Below are positions 32,665 through 39,584 of a stretch of DNA of 42,695 bases, one piece after another; the first letter of the stretch is position 1; every line of letters begins with the position of its first letter. Both the position numbers and the translations under genes were made by a program. The notes beneath the pieces are model-generated. The model searched no databases. It saw only the letters and a program-made list of their open reading frames with translations, and was not told the origin of the DNA. This DNA comes from Flavobacterium sp. UGB4466 (lineage in GTDB: Bacteria > Bacteroidota > Bacteroidia > Flavobacteriales > Flavobacteriaceae): positions 1-42,695 of the forward strand of contig NZ_CAGKLC010000035.1 of assembly GCF_903469665.1 (NCBI RefSeq), read 5' to 3'.

Positions 32665-33740
32665 TAAAAAGAAATCGCCAGCGAAGTCGTTACAAATGTA
32701 TTGGTATCCGTTGGGAGATTGTTTTTTGTGAAAATTTCATCTTTACTGGAAAGATTTCTAGCTTCTATTCTAAACATTACATTGTCAGTTACTAAGTAAT
32801 CAAAGTTAGCTGAAAATCCGTAAGTTTTAAAACCATTTGGAGTTTCTGTGGCAATAATTACTCCTTTTTCATCACTGTAATATTCGCCACGAGCTGCCAG
32901 CTGGATTTTATCTGTAGGTTTGTATTGGACAATCAAAATCGGAGAAAACCAGGTGTCGTATTTGTTACTGTTTTTAGCCGACTGTTGTGAACCAATATCA
33001 AAACCAGCCGTGATGTTTGTTTTGTCGGTTACTTTAAATTGTCCGTAGAAATTATTAAAGTAACGCCATTTTTTGTTGATATCCGGTTGTTCATTTCCAA
33101 CATAAGTGCTCCAGTTTAAAACCACTTTGTCTGTTGGTTTGTAAGTGACCTGAGTTCCAAAAGCCGGAGTTTGGTTGCCTTCTACTTTTTGGATACGCTG
33201 CCAGCCGTTTAAATACATACCGGCTAAATACCATTCTCCGGACTCCGAAGTGTAACCAATTTTAACTCCCGTTTCATAATAAGGAGAGTTTTCAGCCAGA
33301 ATTCCTCTGGTAAGATTTTGACAATCCTTTCCAATAGCACTTTCAAAACCAAGATGCGAAGGCATAATTCCCGCATCGACCCATAAATTATGAGAAGAAG
33401 AAATCTTCACTCCCACATTTGCTTCATATACATTTTTTAATAAACCTTGTTCGGCAGCCAGGTTGTACTCGGCGTAAGTTCCGGCCATCAGCGCAAAATT
33501 TCCGCGTACATTGCCTTTGCTGTAGTTTACTTTTGCTAATCCTAAATTGATGTTCATTTCATTACTTCTATTGTAGTTATAAATAAACCCCGGGCGAGTA
33601 TGATTATCCGGTTTTGCGAAATCATAGCTGTAATAAACGTCTACATATCCTGAAAATGTAAACGGACTTTTAGATTCTTCCTGAGCATGTAAATTGCTAA
33701 AACCAAAAGCGATTAAAGCAGTAAGTATTGTTTTTTTCAT
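32664..33740 (-). CDS. Outer-membrane porin, BBP2 (OmpL-like) type
   Basis: This 358-residue protein begins with signal peptide MKKTILTALIAFGFSNLHAQ. Alternating amphipathic strands follow throughout, starting FTFSGYVDVYYSYDF and ending in a closing strand TFVTTSLAISF with terminal Phe. The NLTRGILAENSPYYETGVKIGYTS segment is typical of the putative beta-barrel porin-2 family. Its position inside the Kdp locus suggests it lets K+ or small solutes cross the outer membrane under K+ limitation. Such a porin between kdpC and kdpD is, as far as I recall, usual in Bacteroidota kdp loci. Confidence 0.88.
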   Translation of the reverse strand: MKKTILTALIAFGFSNLHAQEESKSPFTFSGYVDVYYSYDFAKPDNHTRPGFIYNYNRSNEMNINLGLAKVNYSKGNVRGNFALMAGTYAEYNLAAEQGLLKNVYEANVGVKISSSHNLWVDAGIMPSHLGFESAIGKDCQNLTRGILAENSPYYETGVKIGYTSESGEWYLAGMYLNGWQRIQKVEGNQTPAFGTQVTYKPTDKVVLNWSTYVGNEQPDINKKWRYFNNFYGQFKVTDKTNITAGFDIGSQQSAKNSNKYDTWFSPILIVQYKPTDKIQLAARGEYYSDEKGVIIATETPNGFKTYGFSANFDYLVTDNVMFRIEARNLSSKDEIFTKNNLPTDTNTFVTTSLAISF

Positions 33741-33802
33741 TTTGTTTTGATTGTGAGGAAACAGTGTCCTCGGGTAGTAATTTATTTAGTAGATTTTTTA
33801 GG

Positions 33803-33882
33803 AGCTAATCCCGCTATTCACTGCAATCTTTTGTGTCCTCCGCGGCGGACACAAAAGGATTTCCGTTTCTATCGGGGCTAGG
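33803..33882. repeat. Interspersed ~80-bp cruciform element
   Basis: The inner stem CTTTTGTGTCC (33828-33838) and GGACACAAAAG (33847-33857) is perfect, and the loop holds CCGCGG. AATC/GATT extend the stem. Outer ends GCTAATCCCG and ATCGGGGCTAG pair imperfectly. The right end (CTATCGGGGCTAGGG) recurs at 42548-42570. It lies between kdpC and the porin and is GC-richer than its surroundings. Confidence 0.7.
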
Positions 33883-33928
33883 GTATTTGGGGCAAAAAGG
33901 GGTTTTGTATTATAATCGATTTTATATC

Positions 33929-33953
33929 CGAACAGGTTTCCAAAACCTGTTCG
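33929..33953. terminator. Hairpin after kdpC
   Basis: CGAACAGGTTT (33929-33939) and AAACCTGTTCG (33943-33953) form an 11-bp perfect stem with a CCA loop. It lacks a T-tract on the minus strand, so it may stabilise a processed 3' end or weaken read-through into the porin gene rather than terminate fully. Confidence 0.5.
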
Positions 33954-33961
33954 AAGAAAAA

Positions 33962-33988
33962 CCTTAGAATCTTAGTATCTCAGTACCT
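33962..33988. repeat. CTTAGNNN octamer repeat at the kdpC stop
   Basis: CTTAG/CTCAG words recur every 8 bases and run up to the kdpC stop codon. It belongs to the same word family as 34554-34630 and, inverted, 20960-20996. Confidence 0.6.
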
Positions 33989-34540
33989 TTATTTCAACTG
34001 ATCAAGAGCAATGTTCAATTCCAGTACATTCACCGTTGATGGACCTACAACAGCGGTATTGATTTTAGATGCTACCAAAGCTTTCACTTTAGCTTCGTCT
34101 AATTTTCTTTCTTTGGCAATACGTTTTACCTGAATCAAAGCACCTTGTGGTGAAACATTCGGATCTAAACCGCTTCCTGAGGCCGTAACCATATCGGCAG
34201 GAATCTCTGATTTTTTCAGGTAGGGATGAACGATTAAGAAAGTATCCACTCTTTTTTGAACCAAAGCCAGATATTCCGCATTGCTTGGTCCTTTATTGCT
34301 TCCCGCACTTCCGGCAGCATTATAATCTACAGCCGAAGGTCTTCCCCAGAAATAATTGGACTTATCGAATTTCTGACCAATTTTTTGGTACCCTACCACT
34401 TTTCCGTTAACCGAAATGGTTTCTCCTTTTCCTTGATTTGGAGCAAATTGAGCGATTCCGTAGATTGCCAGAGGATAAATAACGGCAAACAAAATTACGG
34501 TGATCAGTGTAAGTTTTAATAGTGAAAGTATATTTTTCAT
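33989..34540 (-). CDS. kdpC: Potassium-transporting ATPase subunit C
   Basis: This 183-residue KdpC has one N-terminal membrane helix (about residues 9-30, LKLTLITVILFAVIYPLAIY) and a periplasmic domain. The family-specific ASGSGLDPNVSPQGALIQVKRIA motif and a terminal VNVLELNIALD segment are present. It assembles with KdpA, KdpB and KdpF to form the K+-pumping complex and raises K+ affinity. It is 95 bases after kdpB, and that gap is filled by an octamer inverted repeat. Confidence 0.97.
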   Translation of the reverse strand: MKNILSLLKLTLITVILFAVIYPLAIYGIAQFAPNQGKGETISVNGKVVGYQKIGQKFDKSNYFWGRPSAVDYNAAGSAGSNKGPSNAEYLALVQKRVDTFLIVHPYLKKSEIPADMVTASGSGLDPNVSPQGALIQVKRIAKERKLDEAKVKALVASKINTAVVGPSTVNVLELNIALDQLK

Positions 34541-34553
34541 TTTTTTATTTTTT

Positions 34554-34630
34554 AAGTTTCTGAGATTCTAAGTCTCTAAGATGCTAAGGAAAAAACTCAG
34601 AACCTTAGCAACTTAGTTCCTTAGTAACTT
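34554..34630. repeat. Inverted CTAAGNNN/CTTAGNNN octamer repeat between kdpB and kdpC
   Basis: The left arm (34554-34589) has CTGAG, CTAAG, CTAAG and CTAAG at exact 8-base spacing. The right arm (34596-34630) has CTCAG, CTTAG, CTTAG and CTTAG on the complementary register. The arms pair word to word with mismatches in the three spacer bases, around a 6-A loop. Confidence 0.75.
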
Positions 34631-34635
34631 CATGT

Positions 34636-36669
34636 TTACATAAATAGAGCAACAACTATATCAATTAACTTAATTCCGATAAAAGGTACAAGCAAACCGC
34701 CTAAACCATAGATCAATAAGTTTCTTTTTAAGATCGCACTTGCTCCGATTGGTTTATAATCGACACCTCTTAAGGCTAATGGAATCAATATAGGAATAAT
34801 CACCGCGTTAAAAATTACAGCCGATAAAATAGCACTTTCCGGACTGTGCAGACGCATGATATTTAAACCTTCCAATGCCGGGATTGCCGTGATGAAAAGA
34901 GCAGGAACAATAGCAAAATATTTCGCTACGTCATTGGCAATGGAGAAAGTAGTCAGCGTACCACGAGTCATTAATAACTGTTTTCCAATTTCGATGATCT
35001 CGATTAATTTTGTTGGATCATTGTCAAGATCCACCATGTTTCCGGCTTCTTTAGCGGCCTGTGTTCCGCTGTTCATGGCAACACCCACGTTAGCTTGTGC
35101 AAGAGCAGGAGCATCGTTGGTTCCGTCACCCATCATGGCAACCAGTTTACCCAGATTTTGTTCGTTTTTAATGTAGTTCATTTTATCCTCAGGTTTTGCT
35201 TCGGCGATAAAATCATCAACACCGGCAGCCTCGGCAATAAACTTCGCAGTAAGCGGATTATCTCCGGTTACCATCACCGTTTTAACGCCCATTTTTCTCA
35301 AACGGTCAAAACGTTCTTTCATTCCCGTTTTAATGATATCCTGTAATTCGATAACCCCTTGAACCTGATTGTCTTTAATAACCACCAGCGGTGTTCCTCC
35401 TTTAGACGAAATATCAATTACCTTTTGAGCAATATCTTCAGGGAAAGAGTTTCCAGCCTGCAGTGCTATGTTTTTGGCGGCATCCTGAGCCCCTTTTCTA
35501 ATATTGGTACCGTCTTTTAAAACAACTCCGGAAGTTCTGGTTTCTGCGGTAAATTTGATTAAAGTAGCACCTTCAATGGATAATTTACTGGCAAGTTCGG
35601 CTCCTGCCAATTCTACGATACTTTTCCCTTCCGGAGTGTCATCTGCCAATGAACTTAGCACGGCTGATTTTATAAAATCTTCTTCTGAAACCCCTTTCGC
35701 AGGATAAAAATTCGTTGCTTTTCTGTTTCCGATTGTAATGGTTCCGGTTTTATCTAAAAGTAAAACGTCAATATCTCCGGCAGTTTCAACCGCTTTTCCT
35801 GATTTTGTAATAACGTTAGCACGTAATGCTCTGTCCATACCCGCGATACCAATAGCTGAAAGCAAACCACCAATTGTAGTTGGAATTAAACATACAAACA
35901 AAGAGATGAAAGCCGCAATTGTGATAGGTGCATTTGCGTAGTCAGCAAACGGTTTTAAAGTCACACAAACAATGACAAAGATTAAAGTAAAGGCAGCCAG
36001 TAAAATCGTCAAAGCAATTTCGTTTGGTGTTTTCTGACGGCTTGCACCTTCTACCAAAGCAATCATTTTGTCTAAAAAGCTTTCTCCTGGTTCAGACGTT
36101 ACAATTACTTTGATTTTGTCTGATAATACTTTTGTTCCGCCGGTTACAGAGGATTTGTCACCTCCGGCTTCTCTAATTACAGGGGCGCTTTCTCCTGTAA
36201 TGGCACTTTCGTCAATGGTAGCCAATCCTTCGATAATTTCACCGTCAGTGGCAATTAAATCGCCTGATTCACAAATGAAGATATCTCCTTTTTTCAATTG
36301 AGAAGAACTGATGTTTTTGATCTCTCCGTTAGGTAAAATTTGTCGGGCCGGAGTTTCTTCACGTGTTTTTCTTAAACTGTCGGCTTGTGCTTTTCCTCTG
36401 GCTTCAGCAATAGCTTCAGCAAAATTAGCAAACAACAAAGTGGCCAGTAAAATTAAAAATACAATTAAGTTGTAAATGAAACTACCCTGATCTGCAGCTC
36501 CCATTAAAATGGAAACACAAACAGCAAACATAATGGCGGTTCCTATTTCTACGGTAAACATTACCGGATTTTTGATCATCAATTTTGGATTAAGCTTTAC
36601 AAAAGACTGCACCAAGGCTTCTTTTACCTGTTTGCTTTCAAACAATGATGTGGATTTATTATGAGTCAT
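34636..36669 (-). CDS. kdpB: Potassium-transporting ATPase subunit B
   Basis: This 677-residue P-type ATPase has the TGES motif at 158-161, phosphorylation Asp306 in DKTGT, MVTGDN and [12 protein letters not shown] in the P-domain, and seven membrane helices in the KdpB arrangement. The length matches the family. It energises K+ transport through KdpA. It is separated from kdpA by 199 bases that hold a large inverted repeat, which is unusual for an operon where subunits must be matched in amount. Confidence 0.98.
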   Translation of the reverse strand: MTHNKSTSLFESKQVKEALVQSFVKLNPKLMIKNPVMFTVEIGTAIMFAVCVSILMGAADQGSFIYNLIVFLILLATLLFANFAEAIAEARGKAQADSLRKTREETPARQILPNGEIKNISSSQLKKGDIFICESGDLIATDGEIIEGLATIDESAITGESAPVIREAGGDKSSVTGGTKVLSDKIKVIVTSEPGESFLDKMIALVEGASRQKTPNEIALTILLAAFTLIFVIVCVTLKPFADYANAPITIAAFISLFVCLIPTTIGGLLSAIGIAGMDRALRANVITKSGKAVETAGDIDVLLLDKTGTITIGNRKATNFYPAKGVSEEDFIKSAVLSSLADDTPEGKSIVELAGAELASKLSIEGATLIKFTAETRTSGVVLKDGTNIRKGAQDAAKNIALQAGNSFPEDIAQKVIDISSKGGTPLVVIKDNQVQGVIELQDIIKTGMKERFDRLRKMGVKTVMVTGDNPLTAKFIAEAAGVDDFIAEAKPEDKMNYIKNEQNLGKLVAMMGDGTNDAPALAQANVGVAMNSGTQAAKEAGNMVDLDNDPTKLIEIIEIGKQLLMTRGTLTTFSIANDVAKYFAIVPALFITAIPALEGLNIMRLHSPESAILSAVIFNAVIIPILIPLALRGVDYKPIGASAILKRNLLIYGLGGLLVPFIGIKLIDIVVALFM

Positions 36670-36704
36670 TTTTTTATATTATTTATTAGTTGACTGTTTA
36701 TTTT

Positions 36705-36837
36705 AACACATAGAAACATAGATTTTTTCTTTTGAGATTAAGGACGTTTTACTTTCATACATTCACATAGCTATGTGAAAAAATGAGTTTTTCTTTAATT
36801 TTCTTTTGATTTCATAATAACTATGTTTCTATGTGTT
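36705..36837. repeat. Nested inverted repeat between kdpA and kdpB
   Basis: AACACATAGAAACATAG (36705-36721) and its exact complement (36821-36837) enclose an inner 18-bp perfect palindrome, TTCACATAGCTATGTGAA (36762-36779). Both use the ACATAG word. A TTTTCTTTTGA word is also repeated in direct orientation inside the loop. No reading frame is present. Confidence 0.8.
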
Positions 36838-36868
36838 TAAAAAACATCGTTTAGCATTGAGAAATGGA

Positions 36869-38590
36869 TTATTTTAGTGTAAAATATTCTGCCAATGGAC
36901 CTAAAGCCAACGCTGGGAAGAATGATAACGCAGCAATAATTGCGATTACGGCAAAAACCATTATTCCAAAAATTGTAGTATCCGTTTTTAAAGTTCCTGC
37001 ACTTTCCGGGATGTATTTTTTACCTGCCAGTAAACCTGCGATAGCCAATGGTCCAACGATTGGAATAAAACGGCTTAACAATAAAACAATTCCTGTAGTG
37101 ATATTCCAAAACGGATTATTATCTCCTAAACCTTCAAAGCCTGAACCATTGTTGGCTGCACTTGAAGTATACTCGTATAACATTTCCGAGAATCCGTGAT
37201 GTCCCGGATTGTTAAGCCAGCCTGTTGCATTTCCGCTAAACCACCATCCCATTGCTGTGTCATTTGCTGCAAAATAAGAAGCTAAAGCTGTTCCGGATAA
37301 GATTAATAAAGGGTGAAGAATTGCGATGAAAGCTGCAATTTTAACTTCCCGTGCTTCGATTTTCTTTCCTAAAAATTCAGGAGTTCGACCCACCATTAAT
37401 CCGGAAATAAACACAGCCAGAATAATGAAAATGTAGAAGTTCAAAATACCAACACCACAACCACCATAAAACGCATTCACCATCATGGCAAGCAATTCCA
37501 TAGCACCAGAAACCGGCATTGAGCTATCGTGCATACTATTTACAGAACCTGTAGAGATTACTGTTGTAGCAATACTCCAAAAACCTGAAATGGCTGGCCC
37601 TAGACGAGCCTCTTTTCCTTCCATTGCTCCAGTGGTCTGAGCGATTCCCATTTTCTCAATAGCAGGGTTTCCGTTCATTTCGCTCATTACCGTTGGGATA
37701 ACCAGTAACAGAAATCCAACCGTCATAACACCAAAAATGACATAAGATAATTTTCTTTTTTTCAGATAAAAACCTAAAGCAAAAATCATGGCAAACGGAA
37801 CAATTAATTGTGCCCATAATTCAACCGCATTACTAAAATAAGTTGGGTTTTCTAACGGGTGTGCTGAATTGGCTCCAAAAAAACCACCACCATTGGTACC
37901 GATATGTTTAATTGCAATAAATGCTGCGGCAGGTCCGCGGGAAACTTCTACGGTATCACCTTGTAAAGTGGTAATTGCATCTTTTCCTTCAAACGTCATA
38001 GGAGTTCCGCTAAACAATAGAGCAACTGCTACAATAGCAGAAAGAGGCAATAAAATACGTGTACAGCTTTTAACAAAATAATTGTAAAAGTTACCCAGTT
38101 TTTCAGTTGTTCTTTCCTTCATTGCAGTGAAAACCATTGCAGCTGCGGCTAGTCCTACACCCGCAGAGACAAATTGAAGGAACATCAGTAACATTTGTGA
38201 CAGATAAGAAACACCGCTCTCCCCTGAATAATGTTGTAAATTACAATTGACAACAAAGGAAATGGCAGTATTAAAAGCCAGATCCGGACTCATTGATGGG
38301 TTGTTATCGGGATTTAAGAACAACGATCCCTGGAACAATAAAACAAAGAAGCAAAGAAAGAACCAAATCATGTTAATACCTAAAAGAGCTTTTAAGTGTT
38401 GTTTCCAGTTCATTTCTTCAGTGGAATTGATACCGCTGATTTTAAAGATAATTTTTTCAATTGGATTGAAAATGGGGTCAAAAAGTGTTTTGTCACCTAA
38501 ATAAACTTTAGCAATATATTTTCCTATTGGAATGGCTAAAACTATCGTGATGATAAAAATACCAATGACACCTAATAATTCTGTATTCAT
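36869..38590 (-). CDS. kdpA: Potassium-transporting ATPase subunit A
   Basis: This 573-residue K+ channel-like subunit has ten predicted helices and four selectivity-filter loops: FVVNCNLQHYSGE, GTNGGGFFGANSAHPLENP, FYGGCGVGILNF and ANNGSGFEGL. N-terminus MNTELLGVIGIFIITIVLA fits the family start. It binds and conducts K+ in the Kdp complex. It lies 36 bases after the 29-residue micropeptide and 130 bases after kdpF. Confidence 0.98.
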   Translation of the reverse strand: MNTELLGVIGIFIITIVLAIPIGKYIAKVYLGDKTLFDPIFNPIEKIIFKISGINSTEEMNWKQHLKALLGINMIWFFLCFFVLLFQGSLFLNPDNNPSMSPDLAFNTAISFVVNCNLQHYSGESGVSYLSQMLLMFLQFVSAGVGLAAAAMVFTAMKERTTEKLGNFYNYFVKSCTRILLPLSAIVAVALLFSGTPMTFEGKDAITTLQGDTVEVSRGPAAAFIAIKHIGTNGGGFFGANSAHPLENPTYFSNAVELWAQLIVPFAMIFALGFYLKKRKLSYVIFGVMTVGFLLLVIPTVMSEMNGNPAIEKMGIAQTTGAMEGKEARLGPAISGFWSIATTVISTGSVNSMHDSSMPVSGAMELLAMMVNAFYGGCGVGILNFYIFIILAVFISGLMVGRTPEFLGKKIEAREVKIAAFIAILHPLLILSGTALASYFAANDTAMGWWFSGNATGWLNNPGHHGFSEMLYEYTSSAANNGSGFEGLGDNNPFWNITTGIVLLLSRFIPIVGPLAIAGLLAGKKYIPESAGTLKTDTTIFGIMVFAVIAIIAALSFFPALALGPLAEYFTLK

Positions 38591-38626
38591 ATTTTGTTTG
38601 TTAGAAATTAAATAAAGTTTAAGCTT

Positions 38627-38716
38627 TTACAGATACATGATAAGTATGATAAAGGCTAATGTCCAAGCCATGTAAACAGATACCAGAAATATTTTTTTGG
38701 ATTGTGACTTTTTCAT
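38627..38716 (-). CDS. Unannotated 29-residue membrane micropeptide between kdpF and kdpA
   Basis: The frame runs from ATG at 38716 to TAA at 38627. The N-terminus is strongly basic (MKKSQSKKIF). It is followed by one hydrophobic helix, LVSVYMAWTLAFIILIMYL, containing a Trp and two Tyr residues. Basic-in topology predicts the C-terminus outside. It begins 4 bases after the kdpF stop and has the size and spacing of a true operon gene. I know of no family for it. It may be an extra small subunit or stabiliser of the Kdp complex. Confidence 0.7.
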   Translation of the reverse strand: MKKSQSKKIFLVSVYMAWTLAFIILIMYL

Positions 38717-38720
38717 TTTT

Positions 38721-38798
38721 TTAGAATTTTTCGGGTTTAATTAATACGTAAACCAAATAGCCAAAAACGGCGATCGAAATAATAAATAGTGCTGTCAT
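38721..38798 (-). CDS. kdpF: Potassium-transporting ATPase subunit F
   Basis: This is a 25-residue single-helix peptide starting MTALFIISIAVFGYLVYVLI and ending in a KPEKF tail. The GYLVYVLIKPEKF portion matches the KdpF family pattern (Y-L-x-x-A/V-L-x-x-P-E-x-F). It is too short for routine gene calling. It stabilises the KdpABC complex in other bacteria. It is separated by 3 bases from the upstream micropeptide and by 4 from the downstream one. Confidence 0.9.
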   Translation of the reverse strand: MTALFIISIAVFGYLVYVLIKPEKF

Positions 38799-38801
38799 GA
38801 T

Positions 38802-38888
38802 TTAGATTTTTTCAAAAAATTCAACAGATTTGAAACAGATGCCAAAGAGCAGGGCACCCAGTGCGAGTAAAAGAAAGGTGATTAACAT
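38802..38888 (-). CDS. Unannotated 28-residue membrane micropeptide upstream of kdpF
   Basis: The frame runs from ATG at 38888 to TAA at 38802. It encodes a single hydrophobic helix, MLITFLLLALGALLFGICF, with a short tail containing KSVEFFEKI. It ends 3 bases before the kdpF ATG. The composition and tight packing argue for a real gene. It does not match the KdpF pattern (no KPEKF end), so it seems to be a distinct small membrane peptide. Confidence 0.7.
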   Translation of the reverse strand: MLITFLLLALGALLFGICFKSVEFFEKI

Positions 38889-38889
38889 A

Positions 38890-38998
38890 GATTATTGGAT
38901 TATTAGATTATTGGATGTTGGATCATTAGATTGTGATTTGTGAGATGTTAATTGTGAATATGATTTCATTTTACTTTTCACATCTTACAGTTTACTAA
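38890..38998. repeat. GATTATTN octamer repeat and period-7 words upstream of the micropeptides
   Basis: GATTATTG, GATTATTA and GATTATTG follow each other from 38890, then degrade into 7-base GATTGTG-type units. A short inverted part (TTCACATCTTACA) follows before the DUF7674-like stop codon. Confidence 0.65.
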
Positions 38999-39000
38999 AA

Positions 39001-39282
39001 TCAGACTCCTGAAGTATTAATTTGTCGGATGTATTCAGCCTTAAGCGTTTGTGGAAAAAGATGAGAGATATTGCAGTGACGCATTTCCATAAAAGAAGAA
39101 ACAGAGAAAACATATACATTTGAAATGGCGTTTTTAGTTTCGAAACTTCCGCTGATGAATAGGCGTTCAGCAAGTGCAAGACATTTTTTTGCCCGAACAA
39201 TATTGCCGGATATAATTGATTTTTTGGTTATCTCAGCAAAGCGTTCCGCTTGTTTGTAGATTGAAGTGACTTGATTTTTCAT
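39001..39282 (-). CDS. Small DUF7674-like protein at the head of the kdp operon
   Basis: This 93-residue soluble helical protein contains the segments GNIVRAKKCLALAERLF and KNAISNVYVFSVSSFMEMR and ends ...YIRQINTSGV. The pattern of a helical repeat, then NVYVFSxSxF, then a final Y-x-x-Q-I-x-x-SG matches my memory of the DUF7674 family, which is often found beside kdp genes in Bacteroidota. ATG at 39282 (MKNQVTSIYKQ) is preferred; a GTG nine codons upstream is in frame. It lies between the sigma-54 regulator and kdpF, on the same strand. Function unknown; a regulatory role in K+ stress is plausible only by position. Confidence 0.8.
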   Translation of the reverse strand: MKNQVTSIYKQAERFAEITKKSIISGNIVRAKKCLALAERLFISGSFETKNAISNVYVFSVSSFMEMRHCNISHLFPQTLKAEYIRQINTSGV

Positions 39283-39372
39283 GAGAATGAATTTTTGTGT
39301 TCTTCCCACTTATGCCAAAAGTCAGACCTAAATTGTAAAGGAATAGGTAAGGTGTTGTTGATAAACGAATTG

Positions 39373-39407
39373 CGGGTTTGTGCCAAAAATGAGGCAAAAA
39401 AAAAGCC
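39373..39407 (-). promoter_or_regulatory. Sigma-54-like promoter candidates for the kdp operon
   Basis: On the minus strand TTGGCACAAACCCGCAAT (about 39370-39387) has a good -24 half, but GG and GC are 9 rather than 10 bases apart. A second site, AGGC-T9-GCC (39393-39407), has exact GG-N10-GC spacing but overlaps the T-tract of the upstream terminator. No TAnnTTTG element exists in this gap. The word TTTTGGCA occurs twice (39313-39320 and 39381-39388, read on the minus strand). Confidence 0.25.
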
Positions 39408-39427
39408 TATCAAAATGATAAGCTTTT
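39395..39427 (-). terminator. Intrinsic terminator after the sigma-54 regulator gene
   Basis: On the minus strand AAAAGCTTATC pairs with GATAGGCTTTT (one G-T wobble) around a 5-base loop, followed by a T9 tract. It separates the regulator transcript from the DUF7674-kdp transcript. Confidence 0.8.
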
Positions 39428-39463
39428 ATTGAAATGATAAGGAAATTTTAAGTTGCTTGTGAA

Positions 39464-39584
39464 GTGTGAAAAGTAAAAAGCGAGGTGTAAAAGGTAAAAG
39501 GTGAAATAGGATATTTAAAAAGTAAAAGGTCAGAATTTCACAAATCGCATTTCACATTATCACATTGTCACATTGTCACATTAC
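39464..39584. repeat. Inverted repeat of GTGAAA/CACATTNN words after the sigma-54 regulator
   Basis: The right arm ends with CACATTAT, CACATTGT, CACATTGT and CACATTAC in exact 8-base tandem at 39553-39584, overlapping the regulator stop codon. The left arm (39464-39507) has GTGTAAAAGGTAAAAGGTGAAA-type 7-base units of roughly complementary composition. Confidence 0.65.

Noticed and set aside
39553..39584. Four tandem CACATTNN units considered as a CRISPR remnant
   Set aside because: Units are 8 bases with no spacers and no cas genes; they belong to the short-period word repeats.
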